From NCBI GenBank assembly GCA_934591815.1, contig CAKTPV010000001.1, positions 202,939 to 266,938 on the forward strand: DNA of 64,000 nucleotides, given 5' to 3'. A model generated the notes under the pieces. The model was not told the origin of the DNA. It made no database searches and saw only the letters and a list, made by a program, of their open reading frames with translations. Source of the DNA: an uncultured Oscillospiraceae bacterium (lineage in GTDB: Bacteria > Bacillota > Clostridia > Oscillospirales > Oscillospiraceae). A program made the position numbers and the translations under genes. Below, in pieces: positions 24,446 to 31,464 of the stretch; positions within the stretch are counted from its first letter, which is position 1, and each line of letters begins with the position of its first letter.

Positions 24446-24494
24446 CCATCCCATCCATCCCAAGCATCCCCAAAACCCCGGATGGATGGGATGG
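24446..24494 (+). repeat. Perfect 15-bp inverted repeat upstream of relaxase (oriT candidate)
   Basis: CCATCCCATCCATCC (24446-24460) and its exact complement (24480-24494) with a 19-nt C-rich spacer, followed by a direct repeat of the GGATGGGAT unit. It lies between the CHC2 gene and the small gene before mobV. It may be an oriT hairpin, as MobV systems have their nick site near the relaxase start, or a terminator. Confidence 0.6.
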
Positions 24495-24503
24495 ATGGGA
24501 TAG

Positions 24504-24689
24504 ATGTTTTCAAGTTCAGCTGTGAAGGAGGTCGTTGACCGGCTGGCTGACGAATACGATTGGAGCGACAGCGTCTCCAATCTGTCTGCAAAATTGCAAA
24601 GGGAGAGCATCCGCTATAAGGAGGTCGTGGAGTTGGCCGACGTGCTGGACTGCGACATCGTGTGGGTGAAGCGAGGGGAACGCCGATGA
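24504..24689 (+). CDS. Small helix-turn-helix-like protein
   Basis: 61 residues (MFSSSAVKEVVDRLADEYDW ... ADVLDCDIVWVKRGERR). The second half, SNLSAKLQRESIRYKEVVEL followed by ADVLDCDIVWVK, resembles the recognition-helix end of small HTH proteins (DUF6471-like) that accompany clostridial relaxase genes; a complete HTH is not evident. The stop overlaps the mobV start (ATGA), so it is translationally coupled. The start at 24504 follows GGATGGGAT, which is a repeat unit and a plausible but unusual ribosome site; a GTG at 24522 is an alternative. Confidence 0.6.
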   Translation: MFSSSAVKEVVDRLADEYDWSDSVSNLSAKLQRESIRYKEVVELADVLDCDIVWVKRGERR

Positions 24690-25645
24690 AAGCACAGTAC
24701 GCCATTCTCCGCTTTGCCAAGTACAAGGGGCCGGAGATTTCGGGTATTGAGGCGCACAATGAGCGCACCAAAGAAAAATATGCCAGCAATCTCGACGTGG
24801 ACACGTCCCGCAGTCACCTGAATTTCCATCTGGTGACGCCCCAACGCAAGCATCGCGCCGAGGCGGAAAAGCAGATCGCGGAGGTTGGCTGCCGCACGCG
24901 GTCAGACAGCGTGCGCGTGGTGGAGGCGCTGGTGACGGCCAGCCCGGAATTCTTCAAGGGCAAGAAAAAGGCGGAGGTCAAAGACTATTTCACCGAGGCG
25001 CTGGCGTTCATCGAAAAATATCAGGCCAAGGGCACGATCATATCTGCCGTGGTGCATATGGACGAGAAAACGCCCCATATGCACCTTTGCTTTGTCCCGC
25101 TGACAGCGGACAAGCGGCTCTCCGCCAAGGAAATCGTCGGCAACAAGAAAAAACTGACATGGTGGCAGGGTGAATTTTGGAAGCACATGGTCGGGAAATA
25201 TCCCGATCTGGAACGTGGCGAGAGTGCCAGTGAGACCGGACGCACTCACATCCCGCCGAGGCTGTTCAAGGAGGCCGTGCACCTGAACCGAATGAAGGAT
25301 CAGATCATGGCGATTCTGAATGACAGCAATCCCTTCAATAAAAAGTCCAAGGCAGAGGAATTGGAAACGCTACTGGACAAGTACGTTCCCGGTGTAGAGG
25401 CCATGAGGACAAAGCTGAAAAAGTATGACAAGGCCTACAAGGCACTGACCGCCGAAAATGCGGAACTGGAAAAGGAACTCAACTCTGCATCCCGTGAGAG
25501 CATTCAGAAAAAACTGGAGATTCAGCGCAAGCTTTCCGAGCTGGATGAGCTTCGCCGCACCGCGGATGCCATCCCCCATGAGGTTATCCGTGCTTACACA
25601 GCACAGAAATGCATGCATCACGGTCGAATGAATCAGGAAATCTGA
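24686..25645 (+). CDS. MobV family relaxase (plasmid recombination/mobilisation protein)
   Basis: Nicks DNA at oriT and pilots the strand into a recipient using a helper's secretion system. In the 319 residues, H24 in EAHNERTKEKY corresponds to the nucleophile histidine of MobM, SRSHLNFHL is motif II-like, and the metal-binding motif is AVVHMDEKTPHMHLCF (H124, D126, E127, H131, H133). The C-terminus is a coiled coil (AELEKELNSASRESIQKKLE). It is shorter than the about 400-500 residues of many MobV proteins but has all active-site parts. An AGGGGAACG site precedes the ATG. Confidence 0.92.
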   Translation: MKAQYAILRFAKYKGPEISGIEAHNERTKEKYASNLDVDTSRSHLNFHLVTPQRKHRAEAEKQIAEVGCRTRSDSVRVVEALVTASPEFFKGKKKAEVKDYFTEALAFIEKYQAKGTIISAVVHMDEKTPHMHLCFVPLTADKRLSAKEIVGNKKKLTWWQGEFWKHMVGKYPDLERGESASETGRTHIPPRLFKEAVHLNRMKDQIMAILNDSNPFNKKSKAEELETLLDKYVPGVEAMRTKLKKYDKAYKALTAENAELEKELNSASRESIQKKLEIQRKLSELDELRRTADAIPHEVIRAYTAQKCMHHGRMNQEI

Positions 25646-25676
25646 GGCAATAATAAACACGAAACGGAGGAATTCT

Positions 25677-25856
25677 ATGGCAGAAATCAAGGAAATGAAG
25701 CCGGGCATGACTGAACAGAAAAAGCAGGCTGTCATCGAACAGCTCTGGCTGACTTATTACAATGATACGCTATTTGCAAAGGGACTGATCACGGAAGAAC
25801 AGCGCAATAAGATGCGTTTGATGATCAAGAGCCGTACTGCTGCAAAGACGCGATAA
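25677..25856 (+). CDS. Small conserved-looking element protein
   Basis: 59 residues, MAEIKEMKPGMTEQKKQAVI then EQLWLTYYNDTLFAKGLITE and EQRNKMRLMIKSR. The strong CGGAGG site 6 bases before the ATG and the clean terminator after it support a real gene. The LFAKGLITEEQRNKM stretch is reminiscent of SHOCT-like oligomerisation helices and of short proteins found before serine recombinase genes. Function unknown; partner of relaxase or recombinase by position. Confidence 0.7.
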   Translation: MAEIKEMKPGMTEQKKQAVIEQLWLTYYNDTLFAKGLITEEQRNKMRLMIKSRTAAKTR

Positions 25857-25864
25857 GATAAATA

Positions 25865-25906
25865 GGGCGGCAATTGTGAGATACGGTTGCCGCCCAAACT
25901 TTTTTT
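25865..25906 (+). terminator. Terminator of the mobilisation module
   Basis: GGGCGGCAA (25865-25873) pairs with TTGCCGCCC (25887-25895), followed by AAACTTTTTTT. It separates the mobilisation genes from the recombinase. Confidence 0.85.
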
Positions 25907-25909
25907 GAC

Positions 25910-25954
25910 AACTTTTCAGATCATCTTGAAAAGTTCGTTTATTTGCGATATAAT
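25910..25954 (+). promoter_or_regulatory. Recombinase promoter with overlapping operator-like palindrome
   Basis: TTGAAA (25926-25931) and TATAAT (25949-25954) with a 17-bp spacer. A perfect 9-bp inverted repeat, AACTTTTCA (25910-25918) and TGAAAAGTT (25927-25935), covers the -35 element, as expected of a repressor operator. The element's XRE protein is a natural candidate, but this is inference. Confidence 0.75.
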
Positions 25955-25997
25955 ATTTGTAGATGATGATACAGCGAACTTTTAGAAAGGAACCATT

Positions 25998-27683
25998 ATG
26001 GATATACATTCTGTCAGACAACAGCTGCGGATGAAAAGCATCTACGATATTCCGCTTCGGGTAACCTACTATGCCCGTGTTTCTTCGGAATCGGATGAAC
26101 AGCTGAACTCTCTGGGCAACCAGATCAGTTATTACGAGGATTTCATCAGGAAGAACGCTGCGTGGACATTCGTGCCGGGATATATTGACGAGGGGCTGTC
26201 CGGTATCTCCACCAAGCGCCGTGAGAATTTCAATCGCATGGTAGACGATGCCGAGACCGGTAAATTTGATCTTGTCATCACGAAGGAAATCTCACGCTTT
26301 GCCCGTAATACGCTGGACTCCATCCAGTATACCAGACAGCTGCTGAATGCGGGAGTAGGTGTCTTTTTCCAGAACGACAACATCAACACCTTCGACGAGG
26401 ACTCGGAACTTCGTCTGTCCATCATGTCCTCCATCGCACAGGATGAACTCCGCAAGCTGTCCTCCCGTGTGAAATTTGGGCATCAGCAGGCCATCAAGCA
26501 GAATGTAGTGCTGGGCAACAGCCGCATCTTTGGATATATCAAAAATGATGGCCGTTTGGTTATAGATGAAGATCAGGCTGTGATGGTTCGGCAGCTGTTT
26601 GAACTGTATGCCACCGACGAATACTCCATGAAACAGCTTGAAATCCTGTTCTGGGAAAAGGGGTACCGCAACCACAACGGCAAGAAAATAGCCCACTCCA
26701 CCATGTCGGGCATGATCTCCAATCCCAAGTACAAAGGCTATTACGTGGGCAATAAGGTCAAAGTAGTGGATATGTTCACCAAAAAGCAGAAATTCCTCCC
26801 GCCGGAGGAATGGGTCATGTTCAAGGATGAAACCGGTGAAATCGTACCGGCTATCGTTTCCGAAGAACTGTGGGAACAGGCTAATGCCGTACTTCGCAGG
26901 AGAAGCGAGGATGTGAAGAACCGTCAGGGTGTCTGCAACCACGCCAACCTCCTGACCGGCAAACTATTCTGTACCCATTGCGGTACACCTTATTACCGCC
27001 GTGACTCCGTGGACCGGCAGGGTAACAAAAATTCCAAGTGGGTCTGCTCCGGGAAAATTAACAACGGTAAAGACAGCTGTGATTCCATCCCCATTTATGA
27101 AAAAGAACTGATTCCGCTGCTCTTTGAGGTGTTCCGTGATACAAAGGAAGCCTCCGCTGCTATGCTGGAAGAATACGAGCGGATGTACCGTTCCATGACC
27201 AGCGACAGCAATATTGAGAAGAAAATCGAATCAGCACAGGCAACCATTGAGCTGACTCTGAAAAAGAAAAGCAAGCTGCTGGAATTAGTTGCGCTGGATA
27301 GTATCACTCCCGCTGATTTTAAGTCCATGACGGCACAGTGCAACGCCGACATCAAAGCCGCCGAACGGGAGCTTGCCGAGCTGCGGGAACAGCAGGAATC
27401 CAGTGAGGAGTTCCGCAGCAATATGGAGCGTATCCGCAAGGTGCTTCGTGATGCCGAACGTGACTGTCAGAGCGGCAAGATCACCAAGGAGTTTGTCGAT
27501 ACCTTTATTGATAAAATCTTCGCTACGCCGGAGGGTAACGGTACCATGCGGCTGGACATCAAGATTTTCACCGGTGAAAGCTGTGAAAAGTATCTTGAAA
27601 AGCTCAAAAGGCGGTCAAATCCCGTAGGTCGTACGGGTCACACGTTCAAGAAGATGATCGAGTCCTACGAGAAGAACCTGTAA
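25998..27683 (+). CDS. Large serine recombinase (site-specific integrase), tail supplied by host gene
   Basis: Catalyses integration and excision of the element. 561 residues: resolvase catalytic domain about 20-165 with nucleophile S29 in YYARVSSESDEQ; recombinase domain about 175-290; zinc ribbon about 320-380 (LFCTHCGTPYY, WVCSGKINNGKDSC); coiled coil about 390-500. The final residues KKMIESYEKNL are the C-terminus of the spore protein interrupted at 11,968, read in the same phase across attR. Before integration its own tail would be the sequence now at 12130-12231, giving 583 residues. An AAAGGAACC site precedes the ATG. Confidence 0.95.
   Translation: MDIHSVRQQLRMKSIYDIPLRVTYYARVSSESDEQLNSLGNQISYYEDFIRKNAAWTFVPGYIDEGLSGISTKRRENFNRMVDDAETGKFDLVITKEISRFARNTLDSIQYTRQLLNAGVGVFFQNDNINTFDEDSELRLSIMSSIAQDELRKLSSRVKFGHQQAIKQNVVLGNSRIFGYIKNDGRLVIDEDQAVMVRQLFELYATDEYSMKQLEILFWEKGYRNHNGKKIAHSTMSGMISNPKYKGYYVGNKVKVVDMFTKKQKFLPPEEWVMFKDETGEIVPAIVSEELWEQANAVLRRRSEDVKNRQGVCNHANLLTGKLFCTHCGTPYYRRDSVDRQGNKNSKWVCSGKINNGKDSCDSIPIYEKELIPLLFEVFRDTKEASAAMLEEYERMYRSMTSDSNIEKKIESAQATIELTLKKKSKLLELVALDSITPADFKSMTAQCNADIKAAERELAELREQQESSEEFRSNMERIRKVLRDAERDCQSGKITKEFVDTFIDKIFATPEGNGTMRLDIKIFTGESCEKYLEKLKRRSNPVGRTGHTFKKMIESYEKNL
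27646..27658 (+). repeat. attR core
   Basis: TCAAGAAGATGAT, identical to 12128-12140. Left of it is the recombinase gene; right of it is the displaced end of the spore-protein gene and the host terminator. Confidence 0.85.
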
Positions 27684-27695
27684 CTTCTCCCGCGG

Positions 27696-27731
27696 AGGAG
27701 CGCCCTGCCTGTCGGCTGGGCGCTCCTTTTT
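27696..27731 (+). terminator. Host terminator of the interrupted spore-protein gene
   Basis: AGGAGCGCCC (27696-27705) pairs with GGGCGCTCCT (27718-27727), then a T-run. It is GC-rich like the host flank and lies just outside attR; it now ends the recombinase transcript. Confidence 0.85.
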
Positions 27732-27866
27732 ATCTATCAGTCATACTTACATCCATTATAACGCTCCATAGCTTTACTTTTCACGTTAATTATCCTACTA
27801 TATGGATACAACAGCAAGACACCTCAACACACTGAATAAAAATTCATCTTCAAGGAGGAAACTATC

Positions 27867-28088
27867 ATGAAGAACATCAATACCTACATCCTGATCGTCA
27901 TCGTCTCTCTGGTCATGGTCGTCGCCACCGCTTTCCTGATGACCGCCGCCGACGAACCCGTCCGCCAGGCCGGTATGTACCTGCCCATCATCTTCGGTGC
28001 CGTAGCTACCTGGGCTGCCGCCAAGGCCAGCTTCCTGGAGATGGACTACGAGGATCGCAAGGCGCAGCGCAGCGCCCGCACCGCCTGA
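27867..28088 (+). CDS. Small two-helix membrane protein
   Basis: 73 residues. MKNINTYILIVIVSLVMVVA starts the first membrane segment (about 6-26), and AGMYLPIIFGAVATWAAAKA is the second (about 35-55), with a charged C-terminal tail MDYEDRKAQRSARTA. An AAGGAGGAAAC site precedes the ATG and a terminator follows. I do not recognise the family. It is the first host gene right of the element. Confidence 0.7.
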   Translation: MKNINTYILIVIVSLVMVVATAFLMTAADEPVRQAGMYLPIIFGAVATWAAAKASFLEMDYEDRKAQRSARTA

Positions 28089-28129
28089 CACCCAGAGATC
28101 TACTCCACCTCCAAACCTTTTTCTCTCTC

Positions 28130-28170
28130 AAAGAGGAAGACCCCGCTCCTTCGGCGGGGTCTTCCTCTTT
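28130..28170. terminator. Bidirectional terminator
   Basis: A 17-bp perfect stem (28130-28146 with 28154-28170; core GGAAGACCCCGC) flanked by T-rich sequence on the left and a TTT end on the right. It lies between the convergent small membrane gene and the 145-residue gene. Confidence 0.9.
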
Positions 28171-28190
28171 GCATGCGCTCTGCAAGGCCC

Positions 28191-28628
28191 TTACAGCCGC
28201 CCCAGCAGCAGATACGCCCCCGCCAGCAGCAGCAAGGGCTCCGTCTCCCAACAGCCCCACGCCGCAGGCAGCGGGATATCCTGCGGCTCGATGAGCGTAT
28301 CATCCAGCGCCGTCAGCTGCCGCTGGACGCACAGCACCCGCCGCTGTGCCAGACTGGACAGCGTCAGGCTGCTCCGGGGCGACAAGCCGCAGGATACCAC
28401 CTGACAGGCGCGCAGCGGCTCCTGCCACGCATCCTGCGGAAGCAGCAGCGTCCGGCACAGCGGTATCCGGCCCTGACCGGACAGGCGCCGCGCCCCCTCC
28501 CGATCCAGCACCAGCAGCTCCCAGCACCGCTGCCGCACCGCGCTGCCGTCTTCGATTTTTTCCAGCTCCGGCGGCAGTGCCCGCTGCCACACCGCGCCGC
28601 TGCCGCGATAAAAACCGCACGCCGCCAT
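28191..28628 (-). CDS. Hypothetical protein, 145 residues
   Basis: Starts MAACGFYRGSGAVWQRALPP after a good GGGAGGTGAAG site at the right distance. No known motif is recognised; it is mixed alpha/beta in character with a hydrophobic end (LLLLAGAYLLLGRL) that might be a membrane anchor. It contains a CGLSPRSSLTLSSL stretch and two leucine-rich segments. It is convergent with the small membrane gene and divergent from the DUF5662 gene. The longer open frame upstream overlaps the DUF5662 gene and is not coding. Confidence 0.65.
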   Translation of the reverse strand: MAACGFYRGSGAVWQRALPPELEKIEDGSAVRQRCWELLVLDREGARRLSGQGRIPLCRTLLLPQDAWQEPLRACQVVSCGLSPRSSLTLSSLAQRRVLCVQRQLTALDDTLIEPQDIPLPAAWGCWETEPLLLLAGAYLLLGRL

Positions 28629-28748
28629 AGGCTTCACCTCCCATTTAGTCTGCCATGGCGGGAAAAACTTATTCCGCGATTTTTTTGCTGTGCTTTTTCT
28701 CCAAGTTGTGCTATACTGGGGATACGATTCTTCAAAGGAGGCCGTTCC

Positions 28749-29309
28749 ATGCAATTCCGCGCCCATCTTCATACCGTGACCCGGCACCGCCGGCTGGTCC
28801 GCCACTACTGCCTGAAGCTGGGTCTCGTATGGCAGGGTCTGACCCACGACCTGTCCAAATTCAGCCCCGTTGAATTCTGGCGGGGCTGCAAATACTATCA
28901 GGGCTGGCGCAGTCCCAACGATCAGGAGCGTCTGGAAAACGGAGTCAGTCTGGCGTGGCTCCACCACAAGGGCCGTAACCGCCACCACTTTGAATACTGG
29001 ATCGACTACTGCCGCCGGGAGGATGGCACCATCTACATAGGCGGCTGCAAAATGCCGAAGAAATATGTGGCGGAGATGTTCTGTGACCGCATCGCCGCCT
29101 GCCGCGTCTATCAGGGCGGCCAGTACACCGATGCCTCGCCCTACGACTACTACCAGCGCTCCAAGGATCTCAGCCGCACCGACGCCAGCCACTTCATGCA
29201 CGCGGATACGGCGGCGCTGCTGGACCGCTGGCTCCTGCTGCTGAAGGAGCAGGGCGAGGACGCCGCTTTCGCCCAGATCCGCGACGAGCTGCGGCGCTGC
29301 GGCGATTGA
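28749..29309 (+). CDS. DUF5662 family protein (HD-like)
   Basis: 186 residues. The HTVTRHRRLVRHYCLKLGLV opening, the THDLSKFSPVEF motif with its HD pair, then AWLHHKGRNRHHFEYWIDY, are the hallmark of the DUF5662 family. The HD and HH arrangement suggests a metal-dependent phosphohydrolase-like fold, but a reaction has not been assigned as far as I know. The AAAGGAGG site 8 bases before ATG 28749 sets the start. It stands alone with its own region upstream. Confidence 0.85.
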   Translation: MQFRAHLHTVTRHRRLVRHYCLKLGLVWQGLTHDLSKFSPVEFWRGCKYYQGWRSPNDQERLENGVSLAWLHHKGRNRHHFEYWIDYCRREDGTIYIGGCKMPKKYVAEMFCDRIAACRVYQGGQYTDASPYDYYQRSKDLSRTDASHFMHADTAALLDRWLLLLKEQGEDAAFAQIRDELRRCGD

Positions 29310-29353
29310 CGCACTTCGTTAATAAGAAAACGAGATATTTCCATATGTTTTCC

Positions 29354-29382
29354 TTGCTTTTCCCCATTATTTGATATATACT
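29354..29382 (+). promoter_or_regulatory. Probable promoter of the radical SAM gene
   Basis: TTGCTT (29354-29359) and TATACT (29377-29382), 17-bp spacer, 36 bp before the start codon of the gene at 29418. Confidence 0.6.
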
Positions 29383-29417
29383 ATTGCGGTACATTTACAT
29401 GAGAGGTTATCAACAAC

Positions 29418-30305
29418 ATGACCCATCCCTATAAAACACGGGAGGGCGGCGCTACTGTCACAGTCTTTGTTCCCTACGACTGCCAGAACCACTGCCCCTT
29501 CTGCATCAACAAAAAAGAATACGCGGACTGCACCGGCTTCAGTCTGGAAAAGATCATCGCCAGCATCCGCACCATGGACGCTATCACACCCTATTGCGAC
29601 TTTGTGTTCACCGGCGGCGAGCCGCTGGCTGATCTGGACGCACTCCAGCGGATGCTGGACGCCATCCCCACCACCCACAAGGTGTATATCAACACCACCT
29701 TCCCCGCGCAGGAGACCACCAGCTTCGAGGAGATGCTGGCGTTTACGGAGCGGAACAAGGGAAAGATCACCTGCATGAACATCTCCCGCCACCTGGTACA
29801 CTATGTGGAGGAGAGCCCTGACGAGATCCTGGGGAAGATCGCCTGTCCCACCCGCATCAACTGCGTGCTGTACAAGAACTACCCGGCGGACAAGCTCACC
29901 GCCTATGTGGAGCGCTTTCTGCCCTACAACATCCCCATCCAGTTCCGCTACGACTACACGGAGACGACGCCGGAGAACCTGTATGAGCAGGACAACGACA
30001 AGATCCTGCGGGATCTGAAGCGGCTGTTCACCTACAAGGGACTGGACGGCTGCCGGATGCGCAACGGCTTCCACTTCGAGTACAAGGGACTGCACATGAC
30101 GTACCACAAGACCCTTCCCTACTCCACCATTGTGGAGGAGGGGCCGGACGGCGTGACCTACGATATCCTGTACGACATCCTCATCAAGCAGAACGGCGAG
30201 ATCCACAGCGATTGGACCGGTGTGAAGATGGACGTGGACGCCTACCGTAAGGTGGTGTTCGAGCCCTATGACCTCCGGGTGATAGAGGGCGTCGTGGACT
30301 TCTGA
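29418..30305 (+). CDS. Radical SAM protein
   Basis: 295 residues with the canonical CX3CX2C cluster motif in VPYDCQNHCPFCINKKEY and the GGEP SAM-binding motif in FVFTGGEPLADLDAL. No C-terminal SPASM cysteine cluster is evident. The product is of the pyruvate-formate-lyase-activase/MoaA-like superfamily; the substrate is unknown. The start follows GAGAGGTTATC. It is a single-gene unit with its own promoter and a strong terminator. Confidence 0.88.
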   Translation: MTHPYKTREGGATVTVFVPYDCQNHCPFCINKKEYADCTGFSLEKIIASIRTMDAITPYCDFVFTGGEPLADLDALQRMLDAIPTTHKVYINTTFPAQETTSFEEMLAFTERNKGKITCMNISRHLVHYVEESPDEILGKIACPTRINCVLYKNYPADKLTAYVERFLPYNIPIQFRYDYTETTPENLYEQDNDKILRDLKRLFTYKGLDGCRMRNGFHFEYKGLHMTYHKTLPYSTIVEEGPDGVTYDILYDILIKQNGEIHSDWTGVKMDVDAYRKVVFEPYDLRVIEGVVDF

Positions 30306-30311
30306 GACGAC

Positions 30312-30348
30312 AAAAAAAGATGACCGCTTGCGCGGTCATCTTTTTTTG
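30312..30348. terminator. Bidirectional terminator
   Basis: GATGACCGC (30319-30327) pairs with GCGGTCATC (30332-30340), flanked by seven A and seven T residues, which extend the stem. It serves the radical SAM gene and the convergent DHHW/MBOAT operon. Confidence 0.95.
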
Positions 30349-30351
30349 CGT

Positions 30352-31452
30352 TTATTGCAGGTTCAGCTTGAACAGATTGCTGTCGGCGGCGAAGTTGGTG
30401 ATCTCGTACAGCACCAGAATATCGTCGGCGGCATCGGCCAACGGCTGTAGCTTCTCCCGGCAGTACCGCAGATCCACCATGGTGATGGTCTCATAGTCCC
30501 CGGTGAGGAATGGTACGAAGCAGTTGGCGAAGGAGTCCTTGATCAGCAGCAGGTGCTTTCCGTTCTCCGTACCGGTGCGCAGCACCGCCTTGGCGTAGTT
30601 GCCGCCCAGAAACAGCTCGTACTTGTCCTTCTTCTCCAGCGCCGCCATGTCGTACAGGCTGTCCCTCTCCGTGCCGTCGCAGTCGGCGGAGACGATGGAG
30701 ATGTCCGGGCAGTAGTCCACCGCGTCATATACGCTGTCCGGCAACAGCACCTTGGAGTACAGCGTCCCCTGGAAGCTGTCGGTGGCCTGCACCGGCGCAT
30801 AGTCCCGGGCGGTATGTCCGGTGGCCGCCGCCCAGACATGGTAGGCGCTCTGCGCGCCCTCAGTCGTCCAGTGGTGGTCGGTGTGGTAGTAGGGATCCTC
30901 CACCCCCGCCAGCGCCGTGCGGGTATCGGCGAATGTCCCGCCCAGCTTGTCCGCCAGCAGGGAGAATGCCTTGTCCTCGTCGTAGTAGGGGGCGTTTTTC
31001 GGCAGGTATTCGCCCAGCATCCCAGCGGGGCTGGGTGCGATCAGCGCCGTGCAGCGTTTGCCGCTGTTGGCGGCGAAGAACTGCTCCACCGCCGTCAGGT
31101 TCTTTTCATAGTTGCTCCAGTTGAAGGTATCGTCGGTGACCTTGGCGAAGTAGCGCCCCTCCGCGCCCAGATAGGTGCCGCTGATATCCTGCCGCCCCTC
31201 CGCTCTTTGCAGGGTGGAGCGGGCGCCGGTCCAGAGATCCCGCAGCAGGATCTGGTCGCTGGTGTAGTTCTCCACCTCGGTCATGAATCTGCCGGACAGC
31301 ACGCTGTCTGCCGTCAGCTCCGGCGTGGTTTGGAGATAGCGGTTTTCATTCTCGGAAAAGGTCCGATCCGGCGTAAAGAAGAAGCTGCCCACGGACAGGC
31401 CCAGCAGGATCACGCAGATGGCGATCAGCGGCGCCAGCATATTTCGTTTCAT
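30352..31452 (-). CDS. DHHW-motif protein (AlgJ/AlgX-like acetylation factor)
   Basis: 366 residues with an N-terminal membrane anchor (LAPLIAICVILLGLSVGSFF) and an extracytoplasmic SGNH-hydrolase-like domain. The family signature YHTDHHWTTEGAQSAY and the later serine region LLLIKDSFANCFVPFL are clear. DHHW proteins work with MBOAT acyltransferases to put acyl groups on exported polysaccharide. It is the last gene of the DUF4358-DHHW-MBOAT-DHHW operon and begins 12 bp after the MBOAT stop. Confidence 0.88.
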   Translation of the reverse strand: MKRNMLAPLIAICVILLGLSVGSFFFTPDRTFSENENRYLQTTPELTADSVLSGRFMTEVENYTSDQILLRDLWTGARSTLQRAEGRQDISGTYLGAEGRYFAKVTDDTFNWSNYEKNLTAVEQFFAANSGKRCTALIAPSPAGMLGEYLPKNAPYYDEDKAFSLLADKLGGTFADTRTALAGVEDPYYHTDHHWTTEGAQSAYHVWAAATGHTARDYAPVQATDSFQGTLYSKVLLPDSVYDAVDYCPDISIVSADCDGTERDSLYDMAALEKKDKYELFLGGNYAKAVLRTGTENGKHLLLIKDSFANCFVPFLTGDYETITMVDLRYCREKLQPLADAADDILVLYEITNFAADSNLFKLNLQ

Positions 31453-31464
31453 CGTGCAGCCTCC

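Larger units (their letters stand above)
12128..27658. mobile_element. Integrated mobilisable element with serine recombinase, relaxase and type I-C Cas effector
   Basis: About 15.5 kb bounded by a 13-bp identity (12128-12140 and 27646-27658), inserted in frame into a spore-protein gene. The interior is visibly less GC-rich than the flanks. It carries a large serine recombinase beside the right end, a MobV relaxase, a CHC2 primase-like protein, two other defence-type proteins, an XRE regulator, a sigma factor and a cas5-cas8c-cas7-cas3 cassette. There are no coupling-protein or type IV secretion genes, so it is an integrative mobilisable element rather than a self-transmissible one. Removing the segment between the repeats restores a normal 65-residue spore protein and its terminator. 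Confidence 0.88.

Noticed and set aside
12232..25677. CRISPR array in the element
   Set aside because: I looked for direct repeats of 28-37 bp, and for I-C-like repeats with a GTCGC start and ATTGAAA end, in the gaps 12232-12340, 18135-18676 and 23333-23605. Only isolated fragments such as CGGGGAGC near 18617 and TTGAAA ribosome/promoter text were found.
12128..27658. CRISPR-associated transposon (Tn7-like)
   Set aside because: No tnsA, tnsB, tnsC or tniQ; cas3 is present and intact; mobility genes are a serine recombinase and MobV relaxase.
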